Shown here piece after piece: positions 15,972 to 23,847 of a stretch of 31,745 bases of DNA. The DNA is from DATGKD01 sp035294855. Lineage in GTDB: Bacteria > Actinomycetota > Acidimicrobiia > Acidimicrobiales > UBA8190. The notes beneath the pieces are model-generated. The model was not told the origin of the DNA. It saw only the letters and a program-made list of their open reading frames with translations, and ran no database searches. Location: NCBI GenBank assembly GCA_035294855.1, contig DATGKD010000117.1, positions 1 through 31,745 of the forward strand, given 5' to 3'. Every line of letters begins with the position of its first letter. The stretch's first letter is position 1. Both the position numbers and the translations under genes were made by a program.

Positions 15972-17120
15972 TCAGTGTTCGGAGGAGCTTTCCTCGCGCC
16001 TGGCGTCGTGCACAGTGCCAGAGCCGTTCGAATTTGGGACACCGGGCTCGAAGGTCGAGACCTCTTCGCGTGCGTCGTGGAGCCGGTCGCGCCAGCCTTC
16101 GCCGGAGAAGCGCAGCGACAGGTACGCGATGCCGCCGACGGGGATGGGCGCCCAGAAGTTGACGAGCCGGTAGCCGAGCACACCGAGGACAGCCGGGCCT
16201 TTGGGAACGCCGAAGCCCACCAGCGTGGGGATGAGGACACCTTCGATGACGCCGAGTCCCGAAGGGGTGACCGGGATCACCGCCAGGACGAACGCCAGGC
16301 CGTACGCCACGAGCAGGTCGACGGGGGGGACGAGCTTGCCGAACGCCGCGATGAAGACGAACAGCGAGGACGCGTCCAGGAGCCAGAAGGCGCCCGCCCA
16401 ACCGACCGCACGCGCCAGGAGTTGCCGGTCGGCGAGGAACTGCCCGAGCCGGTCGGCGACGCGCTGCACGGCGAGTGCCACCCGGTCCCCGGTCACGAAC
16501 GGGACCTTGTCCGCGACGCGCCCGATGACCTCGATCGAGCGCTTGCGGCCCTTCGTGAGCGCGACGACCACCGCCGCGAACGCGCCCATGAGCAGCACGC
16601 CGGCGCCGGCCGCCACCGCGTACAGCGGGTTGTAACCGTGGAGGAACAGCGACACGAGGAGCGCCGACCACAGGATCGAGTTGAGGACGAGCGCCGAGCC
16701 CACGCCCTGCATCGCCAGCGCGAAGCCGGCATCGGCGCCGGGGACTCCGGACTGGGTCAGCAGCCGGTAGGCGACCGCCGTCCCGGGCGCCGTGCCGCCC
16801 GGCATGATGTGGCTGACGGCCAGACTGGAAAGGTTGATCCGCAACAGGCGAGACCGGGGTGGCCCCTCACGGCGCAGCACCGTGTAGGTCAACTGGGAGT
16901 ACGACGCCAGTGCGGCCGCCTCGAGCCCCACCCCCGCGATGACATAGGCGATGTTGATCTTGCCGAGCAGGTCCAGTGAACGGCGCGCCCCGGCGATCTG
17001 GGGGAGCACGAGGTACTCGAGGACGAGGAAGAGCGCGACCGCGTAGAAGCCCCATTTGACGCGCCGCCGCAGCCGCTTGTGCCGGGCGGCACCCGCGCGA
17101 TCGTCCTCCACCGACCTCAT
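15972..17120 (-). CDS. YbhN/UPF0104-type integral membrane protein (LPG-synthase transmembrane family)
   Basis: A 382-residue protein with a basic N-terminus (RHKRLRRRVK) and about eight membrane segments, matching the lysylphosphatidylglycerol-synthase transmembrane family (UPF0104). Family marks: NLSSLAVSHIMPGGTAPGTAVAYRLL, then FWLLDASSLFVFIAAFG, VAYGLAFVLAVIPVTPSGLGVIEGVL, and GYRLVNFWAPIPVGGIAYL. It lacks the soluble aminoacyl-transfer domain of full MprF/LysX, so it is not a complete LPG synthase; a lipid transport or flippase-like role is only inference. The polar C-terminus from about 345 is acidic and Ser-rich. The ATG at 17120 is preceded by GTGGAAGC, a weak SD. It faces the permease gene across 131 bp. 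Confidence 0.85.
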   Translation of the reverse strand: MRSVEDDRAGAARHKRLRRRVKWGFYAVALFLVLEYLVLPQIAGARRSLDLLGKINIAYVIAGVGLEAAALASYSQLTYTVLRREGPPRSRLLRINLSSLAVSHIMPGGTAPGTAVAYRLLTQSGVPGADAGFALAMQGVGSALVLNSILWSALLVSLFLHGYNPLYAVAAGAGVLLMGAFAAVVVALTKGRKRSIEVIGRVADKVPFVTGDRVALAVQRVADRLGQFLADRQLLARAVGWAGAFWLLDASSLFVFIAAFGKLVPPVDLLVAYGLAFVLAVIPVTPSGLGVIEGVLIPTLVGFGVPKGPAVLGVLGYRLVNFWAPIPVGGIAYLSLRFSGEGWRDRLHDAREEVSTFEPGVPNSNGSGTVHDARREESSSEH

Positions 17121-17251
17121 GCTTCCACGTCGTCGCTGGCCAGACGGGACAATCGGGGCCGATCGCCGGGGCGCCGACGGTGGGCCCGGGCGGGCGGGTC
17201 CGAGCCCCTCAGTGCCGCGTTGGCGCAGGCCACAGCTGCCATGCTGGGGGT
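17121..17251. other. 131-bp divergent intergenic region, YbhN-like / AI-2E family permease
   Basis: GC-rich, with no gene. Before the plus-strand ATG 17252, CATGCT (17240-17245) sits 6 nt upstream, a poor match to the TANNNT pattern found elsewhere. GGGGG (17246-17250) directly precedes the start codon. No strong -35 or palindrome is seen. Confidence 0.4.
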
Positions 17252-18415
17252 ATGCCGGAGAACGGCGCTGTTCCCGAGTCCCGGCGCGCCCGGCTGTGGG
17301 AGTGGGCGGAGGATCGTCGCATACCGCTGCCCACGATCCTCATGGCCGTGGGGGTCGTGGTGGCGACCTACCTCGCGGGCAAGGTCATCTACAAGCTGCG
17401 CGAGGTCATCCTCATCATCGTGGTGGCCGGATTCGTCGCGCTCCTCTTGAACCCGCTGCTCCTCACCCTCAAGCGGCTCGGCGTGAAGCGACGCGGCTCG
17501 GCGGTCGCCATCGTGACGGCGTTCGCGCTGGTGGTGTTCCTGGGCCTGGCCTTCGCGTTCGGTTACCCGCTCGTCAACGCCCTGACGCACTTCGCCGACA
17601 AGTTGCCGACCTACGTCAATTCCGCCCAGCACGGCACCGGTTGGATCGGCCACCTCCTGCGCAAGTACCACATCCAGCACTGGGTCCAGCAGAACCTCGC
17701 CCCCAAGCTGACGCACTACGCCCAGAACCTGTCCAAGCCGGCGCTCAACCTGGGCAAGGGGGCGGTGAACGTCCTGTTCGCCCTGTTCGCCATCTTCGTG
17801 CTCGTGATCCTCCTTCTCCTCGAAGGGCCCAAGGTCCGCCGCGGCGTGCTCGGCATGATGGCGCCCGCGCGCGCGGCCCGGTACACGCGCGTCGCCGAGG
17901 AGGTGACCCGCTCGGTGACCGGCTACATGCTGGGGAACTTCATCACCTCGGTCATCGCCGGGGTCGTCGTCTTCATCACGCTCACCATCGTGGGGGTCCC
18001 GTATCCGCAGCTGTGGGCCCTGTGGGTGGCGCTCGTCGACTTCCTGCCGATGATCGGTGGTGCGTTGGCAGGTATCCCGACGGTCTTGTTCGCCCTCGCC
18101 CATTCGCTCACCGCAGGGATCGTGACGCTCGTGGTCTTCCTCGCCTACACCCAGGTCGAGAACCACGTCCTCAACCCGATCGTGATGAGCAAAACGGTCC
18201 GCATCAACCCGCTCCTCGTGCTGCTCGCCATCCTCGTCGGAGCGAACGTCGGCGACTTTGTCGGGGGGTTCTTCGGGGGTTTCGTCGGCACGCTCCTCGC
18301 CATACCGCTGGCGGGCTCGATCCAGGTCATCGTGCGCGAGCTGTGGAGGTCGACAGCCCCCGAAGCCCAGCTCGAGATCGTGGGTGCCCAGGGCGACGGC
18401 GCGAAGGTTCCCTAG
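17252..18415 (+). CDS. AI-2E transporter family (PerM/YdiK-type) membrane protein
   Basis: A 387-residue polytopic protein of the AI-2E exporter superfamily (DUF20). Two N-terminal segments (LPTILMAVGVVVATYLAG and VILIIVVAGFVALLLNPLL) precede a long periplasmic or helical part (about 115-165). The C-terminal half carries the family hallmarks SVTGYMLGNFITSVIAGVVVF, ALVDFLPMIGGALAGIPTVLFAL, AYTQVENHVLNPIVMSKTVRINPLLVLLAILVG and FGGFVGTLLAIPLAG. Members include the E. coli AI-2 exporter TqsA and a sodium/proton antiporter, so the substrate here cannot be named. ATG 17252 (MPENGAV) is preferred over GTG 17180, which would add 24 atypical residues. The stop TAG forms part of the hexamer TAGGCT before the next gene. 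Confidence 0.9.
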   Translation: MPENGAVPESRRARLWEWAEDRRIPLPTILMAVGVVVATYLAGKVIYKLREVILIIVVAGFVALLLNPLLLTLKRLGVKRRGSAVAIVTAFALVVFLGLAFAFGYPLVNALTHFADKLPTYVNSAQHGTGWIGHLLRKYHIQHWVQQNLAPKLTHYAQNLSKPALNLGKGAVNVLFALFAIFVLVILLLLEGPKVRRGVLGMMAPARAARYTRVAEEVTRSVTGYMLGNFITSVIAGVVVFITLTIVGVPYPQLWALWVALVDFLPMIGGALAGIPTVLFALAHSLTAGIVTLVVFLAYTQVENHVLNPIVMSKTVRINPLLVLLAILVGANVGDFVGGFFGGFVGTLLAIPLAGSIQVIVRELWRSTAPEAQLEIVGAQGDGAKVP

Positions 18416-18418
18416 GCT
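18413..18418 (+). promoter_or_regulatory. Possible -10 element TAGGCT overlapping the permease stop codon
   Basis: TAGGCT begins with the TAG stop of the upstream gene and ends 6 nt before ATG 18425. This is the closest spacing of the ten TANNNT sites. It could also be a chance product of the stop codon, since readthrough transcription from the upstream gene would suffice. Confidence 0.38.
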
Positions 18419-18424
18419 GCGGCG

Positions 18425-19192
18425 ATGCGCGTCCTGGTCGTCCTGCCGACCTTCAACGAGGCCGAGAACATCGAGACCGTGCTGAGACGCGTGCGCGCCG
18501 CCCTGCCTGACGCCGGCATCCTGGTGGTCGACGACGGGAGCCCCGACGGGACGGCGGAGATGGCCGAGAAGCTGGGGCGCGAGCTCGGGGCCGTCGAGGT
18601 GCTGCACCGTACGCACAAGTCGGGACTGGGCAGCGCCTACCGCGCCGGGTTCGCCTGGGGTCTGCAGCGCGGTTGGGAGGCGTTCGTCGAAATGGACAGC
18701 GACCTCTCCCACGACCCCGATGCGCTCCCCGAACTCGTCGCTCCCCTCGGCGAGGGAGCGGACCTGGTCGTCGGGTCGCGGTACGTGCCGGGCGGCTCGA
18801 TCCCCAACTGGCGTTGGCACCGCAGGCTCCTTTCGCAGGGAGGCAACGTCTACGCCGCGTGGCTGCTCGGGCTCGGCGTCACCGACTCGACGTCGGGATT
18901 CCGCGCCTACCGGGCCGAGATCCTGCGGGGCATGGACCTGGACGCGGTGCGCGCCGAGGGTTACGGCTTCCAGATCGAGATGGTCTACGAGGTGCTCCGC
19001 CTGGGCGGGCGGGTCACCGAGGTGCCGATCCGCTTCGTCGACCGTGTCGAGGGCAAGTCCAAGATGTCGATGCAGATCGTCGTGGAAGCGCTGCTCCTCG
19101 TCACGTGGTGGGCAATCCTCCGGGGAGGGCGCGCGCTGCAGCGGATCGTCCGGCCCCCCCGCACCGCGCTCGGTTCGAACAGCGGGCCCTGA
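18425..19192 (+). CDS. ppm1: Polyprenol-phosphate mannose synthase (Ppm1/DPM1-type GT2)
   Basis: A 255-residue family 2 glycosyltransferase predicted to move mannose from GDP-mannose to polyprenyl phosphate, giving the donor for envelope lipoglycans and protein mannosylation. Motifs: VVLPTFNEAENI, LVVDDGSPDGTAEMA, HRTHKSGLGSAYRAGF, EMDSDLSHDPDALPEL (metal-binding DXD-type), VVGSRYVPGGSIPNW, and VTDSTSGFRAYR followed by YGFQIEMVY and RVEGKSKMS. These match dolichol-phosphate mannose synthase (DPM1) rather than bactoprenol glucosyltransferases, as there are no C-terminal membrane segments. It lacks the Lnt domain fused to Ppm1 in some actinobacteria. ATG 18425 lies 9 nt after the permease stop. 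Confidence 0.88.
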   Translation: MRVLVVLPTFNEAENIETVLRRVRAALPDAGILVVDDGSPDGTAEMAEKLGRELGAVEVLHRTHKSGLGSAYRAGFAWGLQRGWEAFVEMDSDLSHDPDALPELVAPLGEGADLVVGSRYVPGGSIPNWRWHRRLLSQGGNVYAAWLLGLGVTDSTSGFRAYRAEILRGMDLDAVRAEGYGFQIEMVYEVLRLGGRVTEVPIRFVDRVEGKSKMSMQIVVEALLLVTWWAILRGGRALQRIVRPPRTALGSNSGP

Positions 19193-19282
19193 GGGGCGTC
19201 CGGGGCGGCTCGTGCGTGGCGCCGATACGGCGCGTCGGGCGGCCGGGACCGGCCGGCGACCGGGCTCTGCGAAAATGGAGCG
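19193..19282 (+). other. 90-bp gap with two hairpins before the two-component genes
   Basis: Two GC-rich inverted repeats: GCGCCG/CGGCGC (19219-19224 and 19228-19233, loop ATA), and CGGCCGG/CCGGCCG (19240-19246 and 19249-19255, 2-nt centre, so realistically a 6-bp stem). They could end transcription of the mannosyltransferase operon. GAAAAT at 19271-19276, 6 nt before GTG 19283, is a weak -10 candidate. GGAG is only 2 nt from the GTG, too close for normal SD pairing. Confidence 0.45.
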
Positions 19283-19978
19283 GTGACCGCGACCCCCCGG
19301 ATCCTCGTGGTCGACGACGAGCCCTACATCACCGACCTGCTCGGCGCGGCGCTCCGTTTCGAGGGCTTCACGGTCGACACCGCCGCCACCGGGGGCGAGG
19401 CGCTCACCCTCGCCTCCCAGGCGCGTCACGACCTCGTCCTGTTGGACGTGATGCTGCCGGATGTCACCGGTACGGAGGTGTGCCGGCGGTTGCGCGCCCA
19501 GGGGGTGGGGATCCCCGTGTTGTTCCTGACGGCGCGGGACGCAACCGAGGACAAGGTCGGCGGCTTGACGGTGGGTGGCGACGACTACGTCACGAAGCCG
19601 TTCAGCCTGGACGAGCTCGTGGCGCGCATCCACGCGGTGCTGCGGCGCACCTCGCCCGGCGCAGACGACGGCCGTCTCGTCTTCACGGACCTCGAGATGG
19701 ACGAGGAGACCCATGAGGTGTGGCGGCAGGGTGCCCTCGTCGAGCTGACCGCCACGGAATTCAACCTGCTTCGCTACCTCCTCGAGAACGCCCGGCGCGT
19801 CCTTTCCAAGAGCGAGATCCTCGATCATGTGTGGAACTACGATTTCGAAGGCGATCCGAACATCGTGGAGACGTACATCAGCTATCTGCGGAAGAAGGTC
19901 GACTGCTTCGAACCGCCGCTGATCCACACGATCCGGGGCGTGGGGTACAGCCTGCGCCTGCCGCGGGACAAGGAGTAG
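19283..19978 (+). CDS. OmpR/PhoB-family response regulator
   Basis: A 231-residue two-domain regulator. The receiver (1-120) has the acidic pair D11/D12, phosphoacceptor D55 (LVLLDVMLPD), T83 (FLTARDA) and K105 (VTKPFS). The winged-helix output domain (about 130-228) has the usual ELTATEFNLLRYLLENARRVLSKSEILDHVW, with recognition segment EGDPNIVETYISYLRKKVD and the terminal IRGVGYSLRLP. It is paired with the histidine kinase 34 nt downstream. Actinobacterial MprA/TcrA-type regulators look similar, but no target can be named. The GTG at 19283 gives an N-terminus of usual length; the initiation signal is weak, as noted for the gap upstream. Confidence 0.95.
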   Translation: MTATPRILVVDDEPYITDLLGAALRFEGFTVDTAATGGEALTLASQARHDLVLLDVMLPDVTGTEVCRRLRAQGVGIPVLFLTARDATEDKVGGLTVGGDDYVTKPFSLDELVARIHAVLRRTSPGADDGRLVFTDLEMDEETHEVWRQGALVELTATEFNLLRYLLENARRVLSKSEILDHVWNYDFEGDPNIVETYISYLRKKVDCFEPPLIHTIRGVGYSLRLPRDKE

Positions 19979-20012
19979 CGGTGCGGCCACCTCGCTCCGG
20001 CCGGGAGACGCC

Positions 20013-21728
20013 ATGTCGCTGAGGCGCCGGCTCGTGGTCGGCATGCTCGTGCTGCTCATCGCCGGCGTGATCGCGACCGACGTGGTCACGTCCTCGTCGC
20101 TGCGGTCCTTCCTTTTCGGTCGCGTCGACGAACAGATCGACGTGGCGCAGAACCAGGCCTACCAGTACATCCGCAACGCCTACATCCGCGACTTCGGTGG
20201 CGACCAACGCGTGCCCAGCAACGTGGCTCGCCAGTGGCTCGACGAGCTGGCCGTCCCGAACGGGAGCCTGGCGTTGTGCACGGCACCGACCCCGGCGCGG
20301 TCCAGCGGCGGGGGGACCACGGCGGCGGGCGGCGACGTCGCCAACCGAACGGCGCACCTGAACGGGTTCTCCCTGGCGGCGCGCCTCAGCCCCGACAGCT
20401 ACGTCGAGGTCATCGACACCGGCGGGCAGGTCGTGTTCCGGGACCCGTCGGGATCGTGCATCCGCCCCGACCCCGCGCCGATCCTTCCCCGTGCGCTCGC
20501 CATCCAGCTCGCTCCGGTGCCCCACGCGTTCGGCGGCCAACACGGGGTGTACGTCCCGGACCGGCCGTCGTTCGACGCGCCGGCGCGCGGCTCGTCCGGA
20601 CTCCGGTATCGGGCGCAGGCGGTGGAGGTGCCGGGCGGCACGCTCGTCACCGCGATCTCCCTGCAACCGACCGAGGAGACCCTCGCATCGTTGTCGCACG
20701 TCGAATTGCTCGTGTCGATCATCGTGGTCATCGCCCTCGTCCTCCTCACGCTCTGGATCGTGAGGTTCGGTCTGCGGCCGCTGGAGGACATGACGCGCAC
20801 GGCCGGCGCCATCGCGGGCGGCGACCTCACCCGGCGGATCCGCCGCGCCGACGACCGCAGCGAGGTCGGCCGGCTGGGGACGGCGCTCAACGGGATGCTC
20901 GGCCAGATCGAGGCGGCGTTTCGTGAGCGGACGTCGTCGGAGGCCCGACTGCGGCGGTTCGTGGCCGATGCCTCCCACGAGCTGCGCACGCCGTTGACGT
21001 CGATCCGGGGCTACGCCGAGTTGCTGCGCAAGGACGCCCTCGGCAGCGACGAAGCACGGCGCCGCGCCGCCGAGCGCATCGAGGGCGAGGCATCGCGCAT
21101 GGGCTTGCTCGTCGACGACCTTCTGTTGCTGGCCCGCCTCGACCAGGGTCGGCCGCTCGAGCTGGCCGACGTCGACCTCGGGCTGGTCGTGGGGCACGCG
21201 GTCGACGCCGTGCGAGTCCACGACCCGAGCCGCGTCTTCTCCTTGACGGTGGACGATGCCGTGCTCGTCCGGGGTGACGAACCTCGTTTGCGACAGATTG
21301 CCGACAACTTGCTGCGCAACGCCGTCGTGCACACCCCGGCGGGTACCCCGGTGCGCGTGTCGGTGGCACGCCGAGGTGAGGACGTCGTGTTGAGCGTGGC
21401 GGACGAGGGCCCGGGGCTCGATGCCGAACAGGCTCCCCGTGTGTTCGATCGCTTCTACCAGGGAGACGAAGCGCGCACCGGCGAAGGGACGGGGTTGGGC
21501 CTCGCCATCGTGGAGGCCATCGCCCTCGCCCACGGTGGGCGGGCGTCGCTCGAGACCGCGCCCGGCGACGGGGCGACATTCATCGTCGAGATCCCGGCCG
21601 CGACGAGCCCGGACACCCCGGCGGTGGCCTCCCGCGCCGACGCGCGTCCGGCGCCCGGGATCGCCGCGCCCGCACAGGGCGCGGACCGGGGCCGCCACGA
21701 TCGCCTTGCCCCCACCGTTCGTCGCTGA
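20013..21728 (+). CDS. Sensor histidine kinase (HAMP-HisKA-HATPase)
   Basis: A 571-residue membrane kinase. TM1 about 7-24, an extracellular region about 30-228 with two Cys (in LALCTAP and SGSCIRP) that could form a disulfide, TM2 about 230-252, then HAMP (GLRPLEDMTRTAGAIAGGDLTRRI). HisKA contains VADASHELRTPLTSIRGYAELL with phospho-acceptor H322. The ATPase domain has the N box (DNLLRNAVVHTP), DEGPGLD and GTGLGLAIVEAIALAHGG. ATG 20013 is preceded by GGGAG with 5-nt spacing, the clearest SD in the window. The C-terminus past about 540 is Ala/Arg-rich and overlaps the next gene by 23 nt. The ligand is unknown; the extracellular domain fits no sensor family I recognise. Confidence 0.94.
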   Translation: MSLRRRLVVGMLVLLIAGVIATDVVTSSSLRSFLFGRVDEQIDVAQNQAYQYIRNAYIRDFGGDQRVPSNVARQWLDELAVPNGSLALCTAPTPARSSGGGTTAAGGDVANRTAHLNGFSLAARLSPDSYVEVIDTGGQVVFRDPSGSCIRPDPAPILPRALAIQLAPVPHAFGGQHGVYVPDRPSFDAPARGSSGLRYRAQAVEVPGGTLVTAISLQPTEETLASLSHVELLVSIIVVIALVLLTLWIVRFGLRPLEDMTRTAGAIAGGDLTRRIRRADDRSEVGRLGTALNGMLGQIEAAFRERTSSEARLRRFVADASHELRTPLTSIRGYAELLRKDALGSDEARRRAAERIEGEASRMGLLVDDLLLLARLDQGRPLELADVDLGLVVGHAVDAVRVHDPSRVFSLTVDDAVLVRGDEPRLRQIADNLLRNAVVHTPAGTPVRVSVARRGEDVVLSVADEGPGLDAEQAPRVFDRFYQGDEARTGEGTGLGLAIVEAIALAHGGRASLETAPGDGATFIVEIPAATSPDTPAVASRADARPAPGIAAPAQGADRGRHDRLAPTVRR

Positions 21729-22539
21729 CACGGGCCGGGGCCCCCCGGTCCTGCTCCTGCACGGCCAGCCCGGGCTGGGCCGCGACTGGGACGCGGTCGC
21801 TTCGTGCCTGGACGGCTACCGGCTTCTCATACCCGACCGTCCCGGGTACGGACGGAGTGAAGGACCGGCCACCACGCTGGAGCAGAGCGCCGAGATCTTC
21901 GCCGACGTCGTGAGCGAGCACGACGCCGCGCCGGCCGTCGTCGCGGGCCACAGCTACGGCGGCGCGATCGCCATCCTGCTCGCCGCGCGCCATCCCGAGC
22001 TCGTGTCGGGGCTCGTCCTGGTGGCGTCGGTGGGCCGTGCCGACAGCATCAACGCCCTCGACCGTGTGCTCGCCATGCCCGTGGTGGGGCCCGCGTTCAG
22101 CGCCGCCGGCCTCTTCACCCTGGGCCACGTCCTACCCCGCCTCCGTCAGGTGGCCGGGGCGCGGGCCCACACCACGACCGCGTGGTTGCGCGCCAGCCTG
22201 CCCGACGGGGAGTACGCGGCGCTGTCGCCACACGTGTCGCAACACGTGTGGCGCAGCTTTGTCGCCGAGCAGCGGACGCTCCTGCGCGAGATCGGGAGCG
22301 TCGAGTCCGCCCTGGGCGCGGTGCACGTCCCCACGGTGGTCGTCGCCGGGGGATGGGACTTCGTGATCCCGCCGTCGGTGTCGGCGAGCATTGCCGCCAC
22401 GGTCGAGGATGCCGAGCTGTTGACGGTGGCCGGCGTCGGCCATTTCGTCCTCCGCGACGCCCCGCACGTGGTCGCCGACGCCGTGCGCAGTGTGGAACGG
22501 TGCGCCGCCGAACGCCCGCCTCGTCCGGTGTCAGACTGA
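21706..22539 (+). CDS. Alpha/beta hydrolase fold protein
   Basis: A 277-residue alpha/beta hydrolase. The first strand PPVLLLHGQPGLGRDWD carries the oxyanion HGxP motif; the nucleophile elbow is GHSYGG (S83); the acid is D218 (AGGWDFVIPP) and the base H246 (GVGHFVLRD), so the triad is complete. The cap region (about 110-190) is helical. The family covers esterases, epoxide hydrolases and haloperoxidase-like proteins, and the substrate cannot be read from sequence. The start is unusual: the best fit is TTG 21706, inside the kinase gene (23-nt overlap). Starts further upstream would add Arg/Pro-rich residues that are a shadow of the kinase. Co-expression with the two-component pair is likely from the overlap. 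Confidence 0.85.
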   Translation: MPPPFVADTGRGPPVLLLHGQPGLGRDWDAVASCLDGYRLLIPDRPGYGRSEGPATTLEQSAEIFADVVSEHDAAPAVVAGHSYGGAIAILLAARHPELVSGLVLVASVGRADSINALDRVLAMPVVGPAFSAAGLFTLGHVLPRLRQVAGARAHTTTAWLRASLPDGEYAALSPHVSQHVWRSFVAEQRTLLREIGSVESALGAVHVPTVVVAGGWDFVIPPSVSASIAATVEDAELLTVAGVGHFVLRDAPHVVADAVRSVERCAAERPPRPVSD

Positions 22540-22544
22540 CGGCG

Positions 22545-23771
22545 ATGGCCATCGACTTCACGTTCAGCCCCGACGTCGAAGAAGCCCGGCAACGAATGCG
22601 AGCCTTCGTCGACGAAGACGTCCGTCCCACCGAAGAGCGCTTGCTCGCCGACGCCTCGGGTCGCGCCGACTGGCGGGCCGAGCTGGACCGCCTGCGCTCA
22701 CGCGCCCGCGAGCTCGACTTGTGGATGCCGCACATGCCGAAGGAGTGGGGCGGCGTCGGGCTCGGGCCCACTGCGCTGGCGGCGGTGTCGGCGGAGGCGG
22801 CCAGGGCGCGCTTCGGTTCCTACGTCGTCAACTGCTACGCGCCCGACGAAGGCAACATGCACACCCTGCTGCACTGGGCGACCGACGACCAGAAGCAGCG
22901 CTACCTGAAGCCCATGTGCGATGGCTCGATGCGCTCGTGCTTCGCCATGACCGAGCCCGAGGTCGCCGGCTCCGATCCGACCCTCATGCGGACGCGCGCC
23001 GTGCCGGACGGCGACGCCTGGGTCATCAACGGGCACAAGTGGTTCATCAGCGGAGCACGAGGTGCCGCTTTCGCCATCCTGCTCGCCCGGACAGAGGACG
23101 ACCCCGAGGTCCCGCAAGCGGCCACGACGGCGTTCATCGTCGACGTTCCCTCGCCCGGTTGGGAGATCGTCCGCGACGTCGAGACGATGTCGGGGAGCCA
23201 CAACCACTGCGAGATCCGGATCAGCGACCTGCGCGTCCCCGACGCCAACCGGCTGGGGGAGCGAGGTCAAGGGCACCGACTGGGGCAGTACCGGCTGGGC
23301 CCGGCGCGCCTGGCGCACTGCATGCGCTGGCTCGGGCAGATCGAGACGGCGCTCGACCTCATGGTGGGCCGGGCCATCGAGCGGTTCTCGCACGGCTCGT
23401 ACCTGGCCGACAAGCAGGGGATCCAGTGGCTCGTGAGCGAGTCGGCCATCGAGCTGTACCAGGCCAAGCTCATGGTGCTGCACGCCGCCTACCGCATCGA
23501 GAACGGTCTGCCCTTCGTCACCGAGGTATCGATGGCGAAGCACCACGTCGCCAACACCCTGTGGCAGGTCGTCGACCGCGCCGTGCAGGTGCACGGGGCC
23601 CTCGGCTACTCCAAGGACTCCCCCCTGGCGGACATGTTGTTGCAGGCCCGCTGGAGCAGGTTCGCCGACGGCGCCGACGAGATCCACAAGTGGCGGGTGG
23701 CGGAGACCGTGATCGACGCCTACCGGCAGCACGGTTCGACGCGGTCGGCGACCGGCGATCTGCCCCTCTGA
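22545..23771 (+). CDS. Acyl-CoA dehydrogenase (ACAD10/11-like)
   Basis: A 408-residue FAD-dependent acyl-CoA dehydrogenase. N-terminal helices hold MPHMPKEWGGVGLGPTALAAV; the beta domain has SCFAMTEPEVAGSDPTLM (flavin binding) and DAWVINGHKWFISGARGA. The C-terminal domain has ENGLPFVTEVSMAKHHVANTLWQVVDRAVQVHGALGYSKDSPLADM and WSRFADGADEIHKWRVAE. ADGADEIH in place of the short-chain ARDxRxxxIxEGT sequence resembles the ACAD10/11 group, which acts on longer or 4-hydroxylated acyl-CoAs; this is inference. ATG 22545 is 5 nt after the hydrolase stop, so it is probably in the same transcript. It converges on the MaoC-type gene, a plausible hydratase partner in fatty acid breakdown. Confidence 0.93.
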   Translation: MAIDFTFSPDVEEARQRMRAFVDEDVRPTEERLLADASGRADWRAELDRLRSRARELDLWMPHMPKEWGGVGLGPTALAAVSAEAARARFGSYVVNCYAPDEGNMHTLLHWATDDQKQRYLKPMCDGSMRSCFAMTEPEVAGSDPTLMRTRAVPDGDAWVINGHKWFISGARGAAFAILLARTEDDPEVPQAATTAFIVDVPSPGWEIVRDVETMSGSHNHCEIRISDLRVPDANRLGERGQGHRLGQYRLGPARLAHCMRWLGQIETALDLMVGRAIERFSHGSYLADKQGIQWLVSESAIELYQAKLMVLHAAYRIENGLPFVTEVSMAKHHVANTLWQVVDRAVQVHGALGYSKDSPLADMLLQARWSRFADGADEIHKWRVAETVIDAYRQHGSTRSATGDLPL

Positions 23772-23817
23772 CGAGCTGCTCGCCGAGCACCTGTCTCGCA
23801 ACGGCCGCCGAGCGCGG

Positions 23818-23847
23818 CCGTCACCAGTAGTACCGTCACCAGTAGTA
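23818..23847 (-). repeat. 15-bp perfect tandem duplication across the maoC-type stop codon
   Basis: CCGTCACCAGTAGTA occurs twice back to back (23818-23832, 23833-23847). On the minus strand it encodes the last residues YYW and the stop. The second copy repeats them in frame just after the stop, placing a second in-frame stop 15 nt downstream. Confidence 0.9.

Noticed and set aside
17117..20089. 990-residue open frame on the minus strand
   Set aside because: It runs opposite the permease, mannosyltransferase and response regulator genes, all clearly recognised. Its translation is rich in Arg, His, Gly and Asp with no family motif, as expected from antisense frames in GC-rich DNA.
19878..21731. 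617-residue open frame on the minus strand
   Set aside because: It is antisense to the histidine kinase, whose motifs are complete.
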